Shown here piece by piece: positions 23,040 to 33,313 of a stretch of DNA of 64,000 nucleotides; position 1 is the first letter of the stretch; each line of letters opens with the position of its first letter. A model generated the notes under the pieces. It was given only the letters and a program-made list of their open reading frames with translations, did no database searches and was not told the DNA's origin. This DNA is from Gymnopilus junonius. Lineage: Eukaryota > Basidiomycota > Agaricomycetes > Agaricales > Galerinaceae. The DNA lies in the NCBI GenBank assembly GCA_015501075.1, contig JADNYJ010000088.1:62001-126000 (forward strand), in the 5' to 3' direction. Position numbers and translations under genes: made by a program.

Positions 23040-24475
23040 GTGGTGCAGGGATAGTCTCATAAATACCTGGTTTGAAAGGGCCACATTGACGTCCAGGCTC
23101 ATTGAGCTGGGTGGATTGCTTGGTGTGGTCGTGACACTCAAGGTCCGGAAGCGAAAATACGTAATTAGCTAGCCTGTATCGGGATAACTTTCGGGACACG
23201 GCGGCCTGGGACGGGCCAGTGCTGTGTATAATACTATCACTATCACAATCTGTGATTGATCATCAACGCAGTCCTACAATTCCCCATATTCAATAACAAG
23301 GTACCAGGAGGAGTAGATTGTAAGTATAAGAATGAAATCTTTGGTCGGACTGATGTAGCATCAGGCTCAATTCCCCTAAATCGAACTAAGAACACCAAAT
23401 TGAATTGACAATCCTGGTCAAGACCCAATATTTAGTTTCACATTACTACTGGTAAGGATAGCAACGTACACTTCTCATGAAAGAAATTGGACCAAAGCGC
23501 GGAAGACTAGAGATGAACCGTCCAGCCATTCGCATGCACATGGTATTATGCTTTACATTCTGCTTTAAATGGTGGAGTGGCCTAATGAGACTATCAATAA
23601 TTAGTCGAGAAAACGTTGGCTTACAGATAAACGGACGCCAAAAATGAGAGATGAAAGCATTGAGAACGCCATGGGTAGCTCTGAAAGAGTCTGAACAGAG
23701 AAATGAAGGCGCTCTGGAGGACAGGCGATAAGGACGCGTTTATTTGAGACAAAGAACGGTGGAGGGGCGAACCTACTGGAGGGCCATAATAACAATGGTT
23801 AAGCAGTCGAAGATGATCGCTCCGCCCCAGTTTGTTACTGATGTGAGTTCTGGAATAGACAGAGTTGAGAGATTTTGACGAATGGAACAGGGATCTATAG
23901 AGAGAAATACAGACAAGGGCAGATGGCCAATATAAGAATGTCGCTACCTTGGTACATCACGGGCCGGGAATGCGTGATTTTCATGCAGCAGTGGTATACA
24001 ATAGGTTCTGTCCAGAGAAGCAAAAAAATGCGAGTAACAGAGAAATTCTGTCAGGATCAAATTCATAGTATGAAGGTCATGGCTTACTGCTCCGGTTCAT
24101 ATGGATCTGCTGCACAACTTGCGACGAGACCTCTTGTCCATCCTGTCTGCGAGCCACCGCGACCGCGAGCTCCGACAACAGTCATACAGTAATGTCGCTT
24201 CAAACCAGACACGCCTTCCAAGTCAAACAGTGCCCAAGAACTCGTGGTCTGAATTCGCCCTAGACCTGCCTGTACAGGACGCCATGCTGCAGTTTCGTTT
24301 GCAGAGCCGAGTGGGATGTTCATAAAGCAGAAGGTCCGGTAGACGTTCTCGAATTATGTATTAGTTTTCTTTACATTTTTATGGTCAACGGTTACAGCGG
24401 TAACATGGTGAAGATCGAAGCTCCTATAGTCGATCTGGAGAAGGAGAATAAGGTCGCGTTGAAGGACTAGTGCAG
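23040..24475. other. no gene recognised
   Basis: Only short open frames without recognisable domains are present. I found no terminal repeats. Confidence 0.4.
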
Positions 24476-24479
24476 AGGA

Positions 24480-24665
24480 ACGCGTAGTCGAGGAGAACAT
24501 GGAGGAAATTTTCGGCAGTGTCTGGTAAACACTACCCTGCCAAATAGCGGAACATAAGTTCGCGTCAACGATGCGTTGAGAGTCGACGAGTTCGTCCTCA
24601 TCAAATCCTTGTTGAAATATGATCTTCATCTGCTTAAGATAGTGCTCTTACCAGAGCGTCCAATG
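24480..24665 (-). pseudogene. G-protein alpha subunit fragment (third array member)
   Basis: On the minus strand, GRSGKSTI (P-loop, codons at about 24661-24643) leads, after a one-base loss, into KQMKIIFQQGFDEDEL. That is the start of the G-alpha helical domain, aligned with MKIVYRDGFDWEEL and KIVFQDGFDDEEL of the two neighbouring genes. The homology fades after about 24560. The switch regions and C-terminus are missing. It is a degenerate first copy of the same tandem array. Confidence 0.6.
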
Positions 24666-24669
24666 CCTA

Positions 24670-25435
24670 GTTACGCCATCGCAACCAAATGAGATCATTC
24701 AGATAACAACACGCTGAGAAATCCCTCGTACCAAGTAAGAGAACTTGAGCTTCTGCTCCATATCCCGATCGTGGTGTATAACGTCGGAAGTTGCAATGTT
24801 AGGGGTGGAGGAAGCTGCACCCATGGATATACCTATTTAGGCGCCAGGTTCGAACAGCAATCGTGGAAACATGCGCCTATTTGAATATCCTTTGCACTTC
24901 AAAATTCAGATATAGCAGCGGTGAATGGCCAGGGGTTTACAGGGATGAGGATCAGTATTAGTAAGATATGTATTCGAGTTATTCAGCCCCATTGCCAACG
25001 GTCCAGACCTGAACAGCCTTAGAACAGCCTTTAAAACACGAGTAGGAAAATTCCTTATACTACCAAAGGTCAGTGCATGTCGTAAACTCAAAATAAATCC
25101 AGCACTAGTCATACCTGACTTGAGCTTCAAAATTGCCACGTGAGCGTCGGCCGCGACAATCTATTCAAGTTTCAACCTTTCCATCCTTCTCCTACACCTC
25201 ACATGCGTACGAGACCAAGTCGCCCAGTGGCACTGTTCCTGTTTCCGCGGAAGGCAGTGGCTGTTCTGAGGCCGGACAAAGGCAGGGGCGGTAAAGCATA
25301 AGGGCAGGCTAAGGTATAGTGATGGGTCAGCATGAACGAAATACGGCACTGAAGGTGAGGAGGGTGTGCGTTAGCATGAAAGGTCTGAAAATTAAAATGT
25401 CGATGTCAGCAAATTAAATTACTCAGCACGTGACT
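24670..25435. other. no gene recognised
   Basis: Open frames such as 24906-25139 have no recognisable content. Confidence 0.4.
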
Positions 25436-25439
25436 AAAC

Positions 25440-25620
25440 GCGCCGCGGTAAGAGCGGTCTGCGTTCTTGTCAATGTCAGGGACCGCCTGTTTGACGAACC
25501 GGGTACAAATAGGTGTACGGTGTCTTGTTGCTTGTCTAGGTGGGCCGTAATCTGTCCCAAAATCGCGATCCAAACATGGAAATCCACACCTTCTCGGCAA
25601 GTTCATCGAGGCACGGAAAC
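25440..25620 (-). pseudogene. DUF4419 remnant
   Basis: Minus-strand frames contain EKVWISMFG, comparable to DDVWIAILG at the exon 1 end of the DUF4419 gene at 22 kb, and TPICTRFVKQAVPDID, comparable to RPICTRFVKAFDNQPDVD in its last exon. The two segments lie directly side by side although they are far apart in the intact protein, so this would be an internally deleted, multiply broken copy. Identification rests on two short matches. Confidence 0.4.
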
Positions 25621-25795
25621 ATCTTTACGATGCACCCATTGCTCATCGATTTCTTACACAACGTAATTCCAGTCATGACAATAGTTACCTATGTACGTAT
25701 AAAGACTGCATGACATGGGGCGAAGGGAGGGTTAATTATCACGATTAATATTTATTCCAGAATTCCCGACACCGATTGTGTATTTTATATTTGAA

Positions 25796-27700
25796 TTAGG
25801 TCACGGTCATGATTGAGATGGTGTCATTTTCCAGTTCAAATTCGAGCGTTTCTTGCGAGGGTGCCAACCTTCGAGCATAGTGACCATAGTCCGTAGACTG
25901 AGTACGGGACGATGCAACAGAGTATGCAACGCTAGAGAAACTGTCTAGACTGAGTGTACTTTGCAGATTGTAGGTCTCCAGTGAACTCTGGATATTGTAC
26001 GCCCCAGATACGAAGACAGATGCATCGTGTATTGTTATCCTCCCAGAATGTAAGATCGTACATCGAGGGAGTAGGTGGAGAGGCAGCGTTGCTGAAGGTA
26101 TGGGCGTGGTTTTTCTGGCTTTTGCGAAGTTGCCCTTTTTGTTGATCACTTCCTCAAATATTGCCGTCATTCTCATTGTATTAATCGGCTCAGTAACGCT
26201 GAAAAGGGGAATCAGTTTAAAATGGCATCAGAAGAGTCGACGACGGAAAATTGCCCACTGACTACACTTCGACTTGCATCCCAGGTGAAATCGAACCTAT
26301 TCGTAAGAACTTCCAGAAAAAGTAGTTCATCGCCTCATCTATATCTGGGCCTCCATTATAGTCGGGAAAGTAGTTCTCCAGCGGGTCCTATTCGAAGAAT
26401 TCGGTCAAACTTCCTAACATGACAAACTGACGGTACCGTTTGCAATTGTTCCTCAAGGAGATCGACTTTGGTAAAGAATAGAATGATTTGGGAGTGACGT
26501 AGCCATTGCTCCGCTAGGGTATCCTCAAATACGCGGAGACTTTCCGCCACTTGGTTTTCTTCCTATCCTGGAAGATTAGGGTGCTTTCGCAGAATAAGGA
26601 AATAATATAAATGTACGCACAGCGGAAGCACTACCATGTTCCCAGCTTCGATTATAATCTCCCAATGGCACGCAAAACACCAGAGTCGATACAGACCCAT
26701 AATAATTGATCCATTTTCTTCTCTCTGGTCGAGTGCCTCCGGTATCCACGACACGAATTCTATAAGATAATTCAAGCGTTAGGGGGGGTTTTGCATAAAT
26801 TGTGAAAATAGTCAGAACAAAATCCAGTTCCATGAAATGAAACTAACGGGAAATTCTCAATAAGGAGCATTGTTTCAACAATGCCAGTAGTCATAAATTT
26901 TGTGTGCAGAATGTCGGCGTCACTTGGTAAGTAGGTTGGGGAGATTATGTGTGGCATCTCTTGGACAAAGCTTTCAGAAACGATTGTATCTTGTCAGCGA
27001 ATCAGGAACAAAAAAGCATTCAAAGTAAAATCGCACTAAGCAGTTGAATCCAACGAGGCTGGAATTACGCGTTCCATAACCTTCAAAATAACTCGAATGA
27101 TCGTTTTGGCAGATGGCTTGTCGTCCATGATAGTGAGTAAATCCGACGAAAAGTCCCCATTCGAATAATGAGACGTATCTATTGCTGTCATTAACCTTTC
27201 CCAATCTTTTCGTCATGATTTTAGTTCACAAGGAAACTGCTGGTAAACGAGGAGAGAACCGCACTAAAGTGGCTTGGCAATGAGTCAAGTAGTTCCTGAA
27301 CTAACTCGTCCTCGTCTAGAGCATATTCGTTGATCTCCTGTAATGCATCAAAAAGCAGCCGAGTTATGACATCTCTGTAGCTTTTAAGCTCCTCCCAGTC
27401 GAAGCCATCCCGGTAAACGATCTTCATTTGGTTGACAATCGTGGTTTTCCCAGATCCCTCTACACCTTGTTGCCCATAATCAATAATAATAGGGGAGTGG
27501 TTTGCTCAGGAAGCAGTCATACCGAGAAGAAGGACCTTGTACGGAGTCTCCTTGTCCCAGTCGTGGTATCTTGGGTCCAAGTCTTGTCCTCTTCGAGTAG
27601 AGATGTCGGCGGCTATTTGCCTTGTGGACAAGAACGCGATCAAGGGCCGTAATGCAAAGGTAGAAATTCGCTGGTTTGTACTTTCATTGCGGTTGGCCAT
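25796..27700 (-). CDS. divergent heterotrimeric G-protein alpha subunit (copy 1)
   Basis: The start is the ATG at 27700 (MANRNE). An intron probably joins it to DISTRRGQDLDPRYHDWDKE. Motifs in order: G1 LLLGVEGSGKTTIVNQMK; helical domain start MKIVYRDGFDWEELKSYR; a shortened helical domain (WERLMTAIDTSHYSNG); switch I DILHTKFMTTGIVET; switch II VVDTGGTRPERRKWINYYG; FCVPLGDYN; ESLRVFEDTLAEQWL; G4 IILFFTKVDLLEEQL; then FPDYNGG and VTEPINTMRMTAIFEEVI. Unusual points: the myristoylated Gly2 is Ala; the Arg finger of switch I (RTR-KTTG in canonical subunits) is Lys; the catalytic Gln of DVGGQ is Thr; NKxD is TKVD; and there is no canonical C-terminus but an extra tail of about 105 residues. At least six introns. 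It is probably a signalling protein with altered GTP handling, but receptor coupling is doubtful. Confidence 0.75.
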
Positions 27701-27954
27701 GGTCGTCAGAGCAAAGGAAACACTCACTCCTCTGAGGCTGTTCAGGACTATTCTTACTCAAGGTATTCAAGGCGCATGACCATGAGATCGGCTTTCAGGT
27801 TGCACGGCTTACATTCCCACCAACTGCCTGGGCCTGACATAAATGAGTAAGCCCATATACCATTTGACACATCCCGAAGCCGGACAGGACTTTCGACAAG
27901 TATGATTTTCAGCAGAAAAATGTCGTACCTAACTGTCGCTGTTTAAGTCAACGT

Positions 27955-29974
27955 TCAGAGGTCTGCAGACTCTAGAGATTTGGAAAGCCCTCCCCAGAAC
28001 CGACTCCTCCTACCAACTGGACGGACTTGATGTAATAATGCGTCGTTATCCTCTACCATTTTAAAATTTAGTCGTGATTTTGGGGTAACTGTCATTCTAG
28101 ATGATGATGATAATGATAAAGACGAAGATCGCCGATGTCTCATAAAGCTGAAAGGGCCTTTCAAAGTCACGAATGACTTAGCATCATCTTCGTCATCTTC
28201 AAACATGCTCTGAAGAGTCTCCTGCGAGAGAGCCAGTCTTCTAGCATAAAACCCGTAGTTCGTAGACTTGGTGCGAGACGACGCAAGAGAATACGGAGCG
28301 GTAGAGAAACTGGCCAGACTCGGCGAATTCGGTAAATTGTCTGGGCGTGATATAAAGATGGGAGCGTGCTGAACAGTTATCTGACCGGAGTTCGAGATTG
28401 TACAAGAAGGGAGCTGATGGAGGGCGTAGTTGCTGGAGGATCGACGTGAATCTTTTGGCCGGTGAGGAACGGTCTTTTTTGTTGCTCAGTACCTCTTCGA
28501 ATATCATCCTCATGTTCATTGTGTTAGTCGCTGAGTAACGCTAGTAGTGAATAAAAATGAGAAAATAACGGAAGACCAGATGAAATGGCCTACTGACTAT
28601 ACTTCCAGATGCGTGCCGGACGAAAGCGACTCTACTCGCATGAATCTCCAGAAAAAGTAGTTTATTGCTTTGTTAGTATCTGGACCTCCAGTGTAATCCG
28701 GGAAATAGTTTTCCAGAGGGTCCTTGCAAAGAATTCGGTTATACATTCAAGATGGAGCCAAGACAGCAGTACCTCGTGCAGTTGTTCCTCCAGGACGTCC
28801 ACTTTGGTAAAAACAGAATGAATTGTGTACGACGGAACCATCTCACTCTCACGAGCGCGTCGAAGAGGACTAGACTCTCCTCAACTTGATTGTGCTCCTA
28901 AGAAGAAATATTAGCTTGTTTATGAAGGACCTTGAACAACATACCGCAGAAGCTGTATAATATCCGAAGCTCTTATTGTAATCTCCCAATGGCACACAAC
29001 AAACGAGAGTTGAAACGGAGCCGAAAAAATTAATCCACTTCTTTCTCTCCGAACGGGTGCCTCCGATATCTACAATGCGACATCTGAAAAACGACTCCTA
29101 TGTCAGTAGGGAACCCTCAAGCCAGATATAATAACATAATCAAAGAGTGAATGATAAAGACATAACTATTGATGAATACGGTCTGACTTACGGCAATTCG
29201 TCTACGAGGAGCGTAGTTCCATTGATACCAGTCGTTTTCCGCCATGCATGCAGGATGTCTCTGTTGCTCGGAACGTAATCCGAGGAAAGTATTCGCGGCA
29301 TCTCCTGGAATAAACTTTCAAATGATATACCATTTAAAAACCATGGCCACAGTGTAAAGTGTTCGGAGGAGAGAACGTACTAAGCACTCGAACGCAAGTA
29401 GTTCGGAAATGCGATCTTCGTGGTTTCCAGAAGAGCTGCAATGACCTTGTCTGCAAATAGCTTGTCGTGCATGAGCGCAAGCAAAGTGGGCGAAAAAGAT
29501 TCCTTGGAGTAAAATTCGATCATGGCAGATTTAAACTTTTTCCAGCCTTTGCCGTATTTTAGCGCTCAGAGAATAAATTAGAAATATGGAAAAAAGGCGC
29601 ACTTGAAGACTCCAGGTTCAAAGCCAGCGAGTTAAGGACCAAATCATCCTCTTCCTCAACGGCTTCGTTTATCCTCTCGAATGAAGCCAATAGAAGGTGG
29701 TTTATGATTTCTCGATAGGTTCTCAGTTCTTCGTCGTCGAAGCCGTCCTGGAAGACTATCTTCGTTTGCTTGAATATCGTGGTTTTCCCGGAGCTTTCGA
29801 CGCCTGTAAAATTTAAGGTACAAAACCATTGTGACGCCTGCAATTGGTATTCCAGATTCCAGAAGGGAAACAGATATTACCTGAAAGAAGGATCTTGTAC
29901 GCAGTCTCTTTATCCCAGTCGTGGTACTTTGGGTCATAATCCAGTTTTCTGCGAGTGGAAACTTCGTTGCCCAT
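27955..29974 (-). pseudogene. divergent G-protein alpha subunit (copy 2), two frameshifts
   Basis: The start is the ATG at 29974 (MGNEVSTRRKLDYDP), with the myristoylation Gly2 kept. G1 is GVESSGKTTIFKQTK and the helical start is KIVFQDGFDDEEL. Further motifs are WKKFKSAMIEFYSKESF, switch I DILHAWRKTTGINGT, switch II IVDIGGTRSERKKWINFFG, VPLGDYNKSFG and LVLFDALVRVRWFRRTQFILF. As in copy 1 the catalytic Gln is Thr; the switch I Arg finger is Trp. A lost T near 28806-28814 breaks the frame just before TKVD, and a second shift lies in an A run near 28475. The C-terminal tail matches copy 1 (SSRTKSTNYGFYARRLALSQ) and extends further, with an acidic (EDDEDDAK) and Ser-rich end to 27955. Either it was recently inactivated or the homopolymers were misread. 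Confidence 0.7.
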
Positions 29975-30641
29975 GTCAGTTCTCCTCAGCGTGGAATCGA
30001 GGATATAATAGATAAGCTGGTATGAAAGGAAGAAGCGGTGTGGATGTGGTCGATAATGTCAATGTAGAGTGAACAGAAGAAAGGAAGGAGCCGCTTTCAC
30101 ACAGCCCTTCTAGAGCTCCTATATAGCAAATAAATCTAATAAGCATTTCAAGGCGCATGACCATGTATTCCTGGACCTTACATTACGTTACTGGTTTCTC
30201 ACAATCTGACGTTCATTCTATTGAATTGAAGCTTCTTTTCTTCAAAAAGCAAATCGCGTTCGATGACACTGTCTTGAAACCATATATTTCCAAGCGACCT
30301 TCACGACTTGGCGAATAATTCTTCAGGGTTTCGATATAAGGAGTCGGAATATTGAATATTCTGCTGTCGTGAGTCGTCTCGCCTCTCTCTGATTCATTGG
30401 CGGTGATGTGGCCACTGTAATGATTAAAAACCTTCCCATTCGTCACACCACAATGGTCTTCATGTCTGTCTCGTAAGCTTCGCACTCGAGGAATATACAT
30501 TGTCGGGCAAGGCGGATAAAAAGGAAAGGAGTATGAGAATGCGATAGGTATGCCATTAACCACGAACCAAATTAAACCACAGCCGAAGTAAGTCTATTCC
30601 CGGTATATAGGTAGGTAGGATAGGTGGGAAAACATCCACGT
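29975..30641. other. intergenic
   Basis: No gene recognised. It should contain the promoter of G-alpha copy 2 and the 3' end of PHO88. Confidence 0.5.
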
Positions 30642-31551
30642 TTACTCATCCTTCTTTCCAACGCGCTTCTCAGCCTCAGCAATCGCAGCAGCATCAGTTT
30701 GAGGACCAGAGGGAGCTGCATATGCAGGGATAGTCATATATAAGGTATAGATCACAACTAATGAGAGACGGAAACGCACCACCGAACATGGAGGGGGCTT
30801 TGAAGGGACGCTTGAGGTCGCCGGTGGCGGGTCGGCCGAGGATGTGGATAGCGACGGGTTTGGCATCGTAGATATTTTTGAGCCCCATGAGACCCTGGAT
30901 GAAGAGTGGCTGGGTGAAGTGGAAGTAGATGTGCATGACAGCCATCATGGCGATGCCCATATACGTGGAGCGCAGCTGAAGCACGAGGATATCAGGGAGG
31001 GAGCATGAATAGAGGGTAGAAGGGTGACGTACGAGCTTTGACGTTTCCGATAAATCGTAATCGCGAACAGTGGTGGTAACCAATTTTGGTTCCTCTTGGG
31101 ACTAGTGGGAAGTGGGGTAAGACGTCAGGCAGACGACAGTGGGCCAATGGCAGTACAAACCATGGGTGACGCAGGTTCCACTAAACCAAGGAGTCAGCTG
31201 GATACGGTAGAACGAAAAAGAAACCAGACGAACCGTATTTGAGTACAGTTTGATCATTCTTCTTCTTGATCTGTCAACCATAACAGCAGGTCAGCTAATG
31301 AAGAAGGATTACTACGCAAAAGCGAGCGCACCGTCAGAGAAACATAGTAGAAAACCGCCAACACAATAACTTGTACAGCAACATATCCTATCCTGACGTA
31401 GTTGAGGACCACCGGGTCATCGAAGGGTATTTTTCGGGCCACTAAAAATTTCGGATAGTTAGGAGGTTCGGATTCGAATTCCGAATTTTCTGGAGAACAT
31501 ACGCTGCATGGCGCCGAGAGAGATGACAAGGTTCGCGACACCGGCGTTCAT
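30642..31551 (-). CDS. PHO88: PHO88/SND3 family ER membrane protein
   Basis: Part of the SRP-independent (SND) targeting route to the ER; in yeast it is also linked to phosphate transporter maturation. Seven exons with matching phases: 31551-31503, 31441-31332, 31270-31234, 31180-31161, 31101-31033, 30975-30780 and 30715-30642. They give 184 residues, the family's usual length. Features in order: MNAGVANLVISLGAMQLARK, FDDPVVLNYVRIGYVAVQ running into a membrane helix (IVLAVFYYVSLT), KKKNDQTVLKYVEP, VTTTVRDYDLSE, a second membrane segment (TYMGIAMMAVMHIYFHF), QPLFIQGLMGLKNIYDAK, RPATGDLKRPFKAPSMFGG and the charged tail ending KRVGKKDE. All core motifs are intact. This gene is the surest orthologue in the window and gives a reference point for its codon use and intron style. 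Confidence 0.95.
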
Positions 31552-32240
31552 AGTGAAGAAAATGAGAGGAAGAAGAAATAATTAGAACGAGATAGCGATG
31601 GCTGCGGTCAACCTGGAGAATGCCAGCAGCGCCGAGTGCGACACGTCCTCTCTGTTTGGACTTGTTTGATGTCGGGGCTTTAGGTGATTAACCATGCCGG
31701 GCCGGATTGATGGCGACATTTATCCATCATCCCCTCAAAGCATTCTGCCTTGAGCCCGATCACCCTCGTTCCTCACTTAAAATTGTTTGAATTTGAGTCC
31801 TTTACATCACCCATTAACTTCATTATATATGCACTCAAGGTCGCTTCGATAAAATTCCCTCTCTAAACAAATTCTCTGCCAGGAATGTGAACATCAAAAT
31901 TGTTACCCATTAAGTTAAACTGTTTCTTCTCCTCTCACCACACCATTTTGGAACCCCCAGACCAATACCAAACCAATATGATGCCCTATAATCCCACTAA
32001 ATCCTATGCACCAGTCTGCTTTGCTTCTTGAGGTGTTCCTGTGGAACTCATGGTGGATGTCATTAACAATATCGACAGGACCTCCCAAGGGGTATGTAAA
32101 AAAAATTTCTGCTACACAACCTTGGTTTTCATGTTTAAGGCTCCTCTGCAGCCACACTCCCTCTTGTACCTGCTAAATTTAGAAGTATATTCCCATGCAT
32201 TTGGCCAGACTGAATCATTACACGGAGTTGGTCACTTTCT
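31552..32240. other. intergenic
   Basis: This is the PHO88 promoter region on the minus strand. Nothing else is recognised up to the MULE-2 inverted repeat. Confidence 0.5.
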
Positions 32241-32545
32241 GCCTTGAACTTTAAATATAAAAGGAAGGTCCGGATTCCGGGAATTTTGCTAAGCTGGTGC
32301 ACCTTTGTTGATTATTTGGTACAGACCTATTTATAAGTGACAACAAAGGTGGGAAGCGGGAACACATTTGCCAGCTGTGTCAATTGAAGGCCACACTTCA
32401 CTGTCATTGCCACACTGATGACTTCTATTGACTGGCATTGATGGGTCTGAGGATCGACCAGTATCGCACGTCAGGACAAGAATCATGGTACAATGATTTA
32501 ACTTCACAAACTTGATAGCCTTTTGGACTCATGGTGCACTAAGTA

Positions 32546-33081
32546 CTGTTGCATTTCATTCAATTCACCACCCCCTGTGACCTGTGACCTGCCCGGTGAA
32601 ATGCCAGGTTCACCAGGTGGGCTTGGGACCTGTGACCTACCTAAAATTTCACCGGTCTTACAGAGTTGTTGTGGTGGACTGGTAGTATGTGTCAAAGTAG
32701 TTCAATGACTGCTCTAGGCAGTGGGTTCGATTCTCACCTGATGTGTTCTTTTTCGACTACTTATGTAGCAATCATCTGTCCGATTTTGGTAGCATGATAT
32801 CAAACCCAGTTATGAAGACTCGGACATTGACCTCTAAGCCACAAAATACTTAGTTTAACTAATTATAGTCTCACAACTTTTATTTCTAGTAATTTAAGAA
32901 TGCCAGAGTGGCAGTTCACCAGTTCTGGGGTGATTTTTGCGATTTTAAGTGCAAAAATGACCAAATTTATGGCCATCAAATGGTTTCACCACTCAGCCTT
33001 GTGACCATGGACAACTGTGACATTTCGCCGATTTTGGAGGGCCTGTGACCCGTGACCGGTGAATTGAATGAAATGCAACAG
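32546..33081. mobile_element. MITE with TA target duplication (mariner-like)
   Basis: Perfect terminal inverted repeats of 24 bp start CTGTTGCATTTCATTCAATT and are followed by imperfect inverted GGTCAC-type repeats. TA flanks both ends (32544-32545 and 33082-33083), as for Tc1/mariner insertions. There is no coding capacity. It lies inside the second MULE and is therefore younger. Confidence 0.65.
32690..32745 (+). other. tRNA-like B-box segment inside the MITE
   Basis: GGGTTCGATTCTCACC at about 32720-32740 is close to the RNA polymerase III B box and T-arm of a tRNA, preceded by GTAGTTCAATGACTGCTCTA. No full cloverleaf can be folded by eye, and no acceptor stem is evident. This may be a SINE-like relic or chance. 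Confidence 0.25.
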
Positions 33082-33313
33082 TATCTAGAATCATTCCCAC
33101 CCTTTGTGAGGATTATGGAACAGGTTTAACGAAGCCAGATTGGTGTAAAAGTTAAAGCCATAGGTAGCTTAGTATCTCGACCACACAGGGAAACTTCAAA
33201 ATTGCAAAATGGTTTGCTGAGTGCAAGGTCAACTCAATTGATACGATAAGTACATTACTATTACAGACCTATATGTAAACAAAGCTAATAGGATGTGCAA
33301 GTCAATAGGGTGT

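Noticed and set aside
24835..24870. tRNA T-arm at GGTTCGAA
   Set aside because: No anticodon or acceptor stem can be paired around it.
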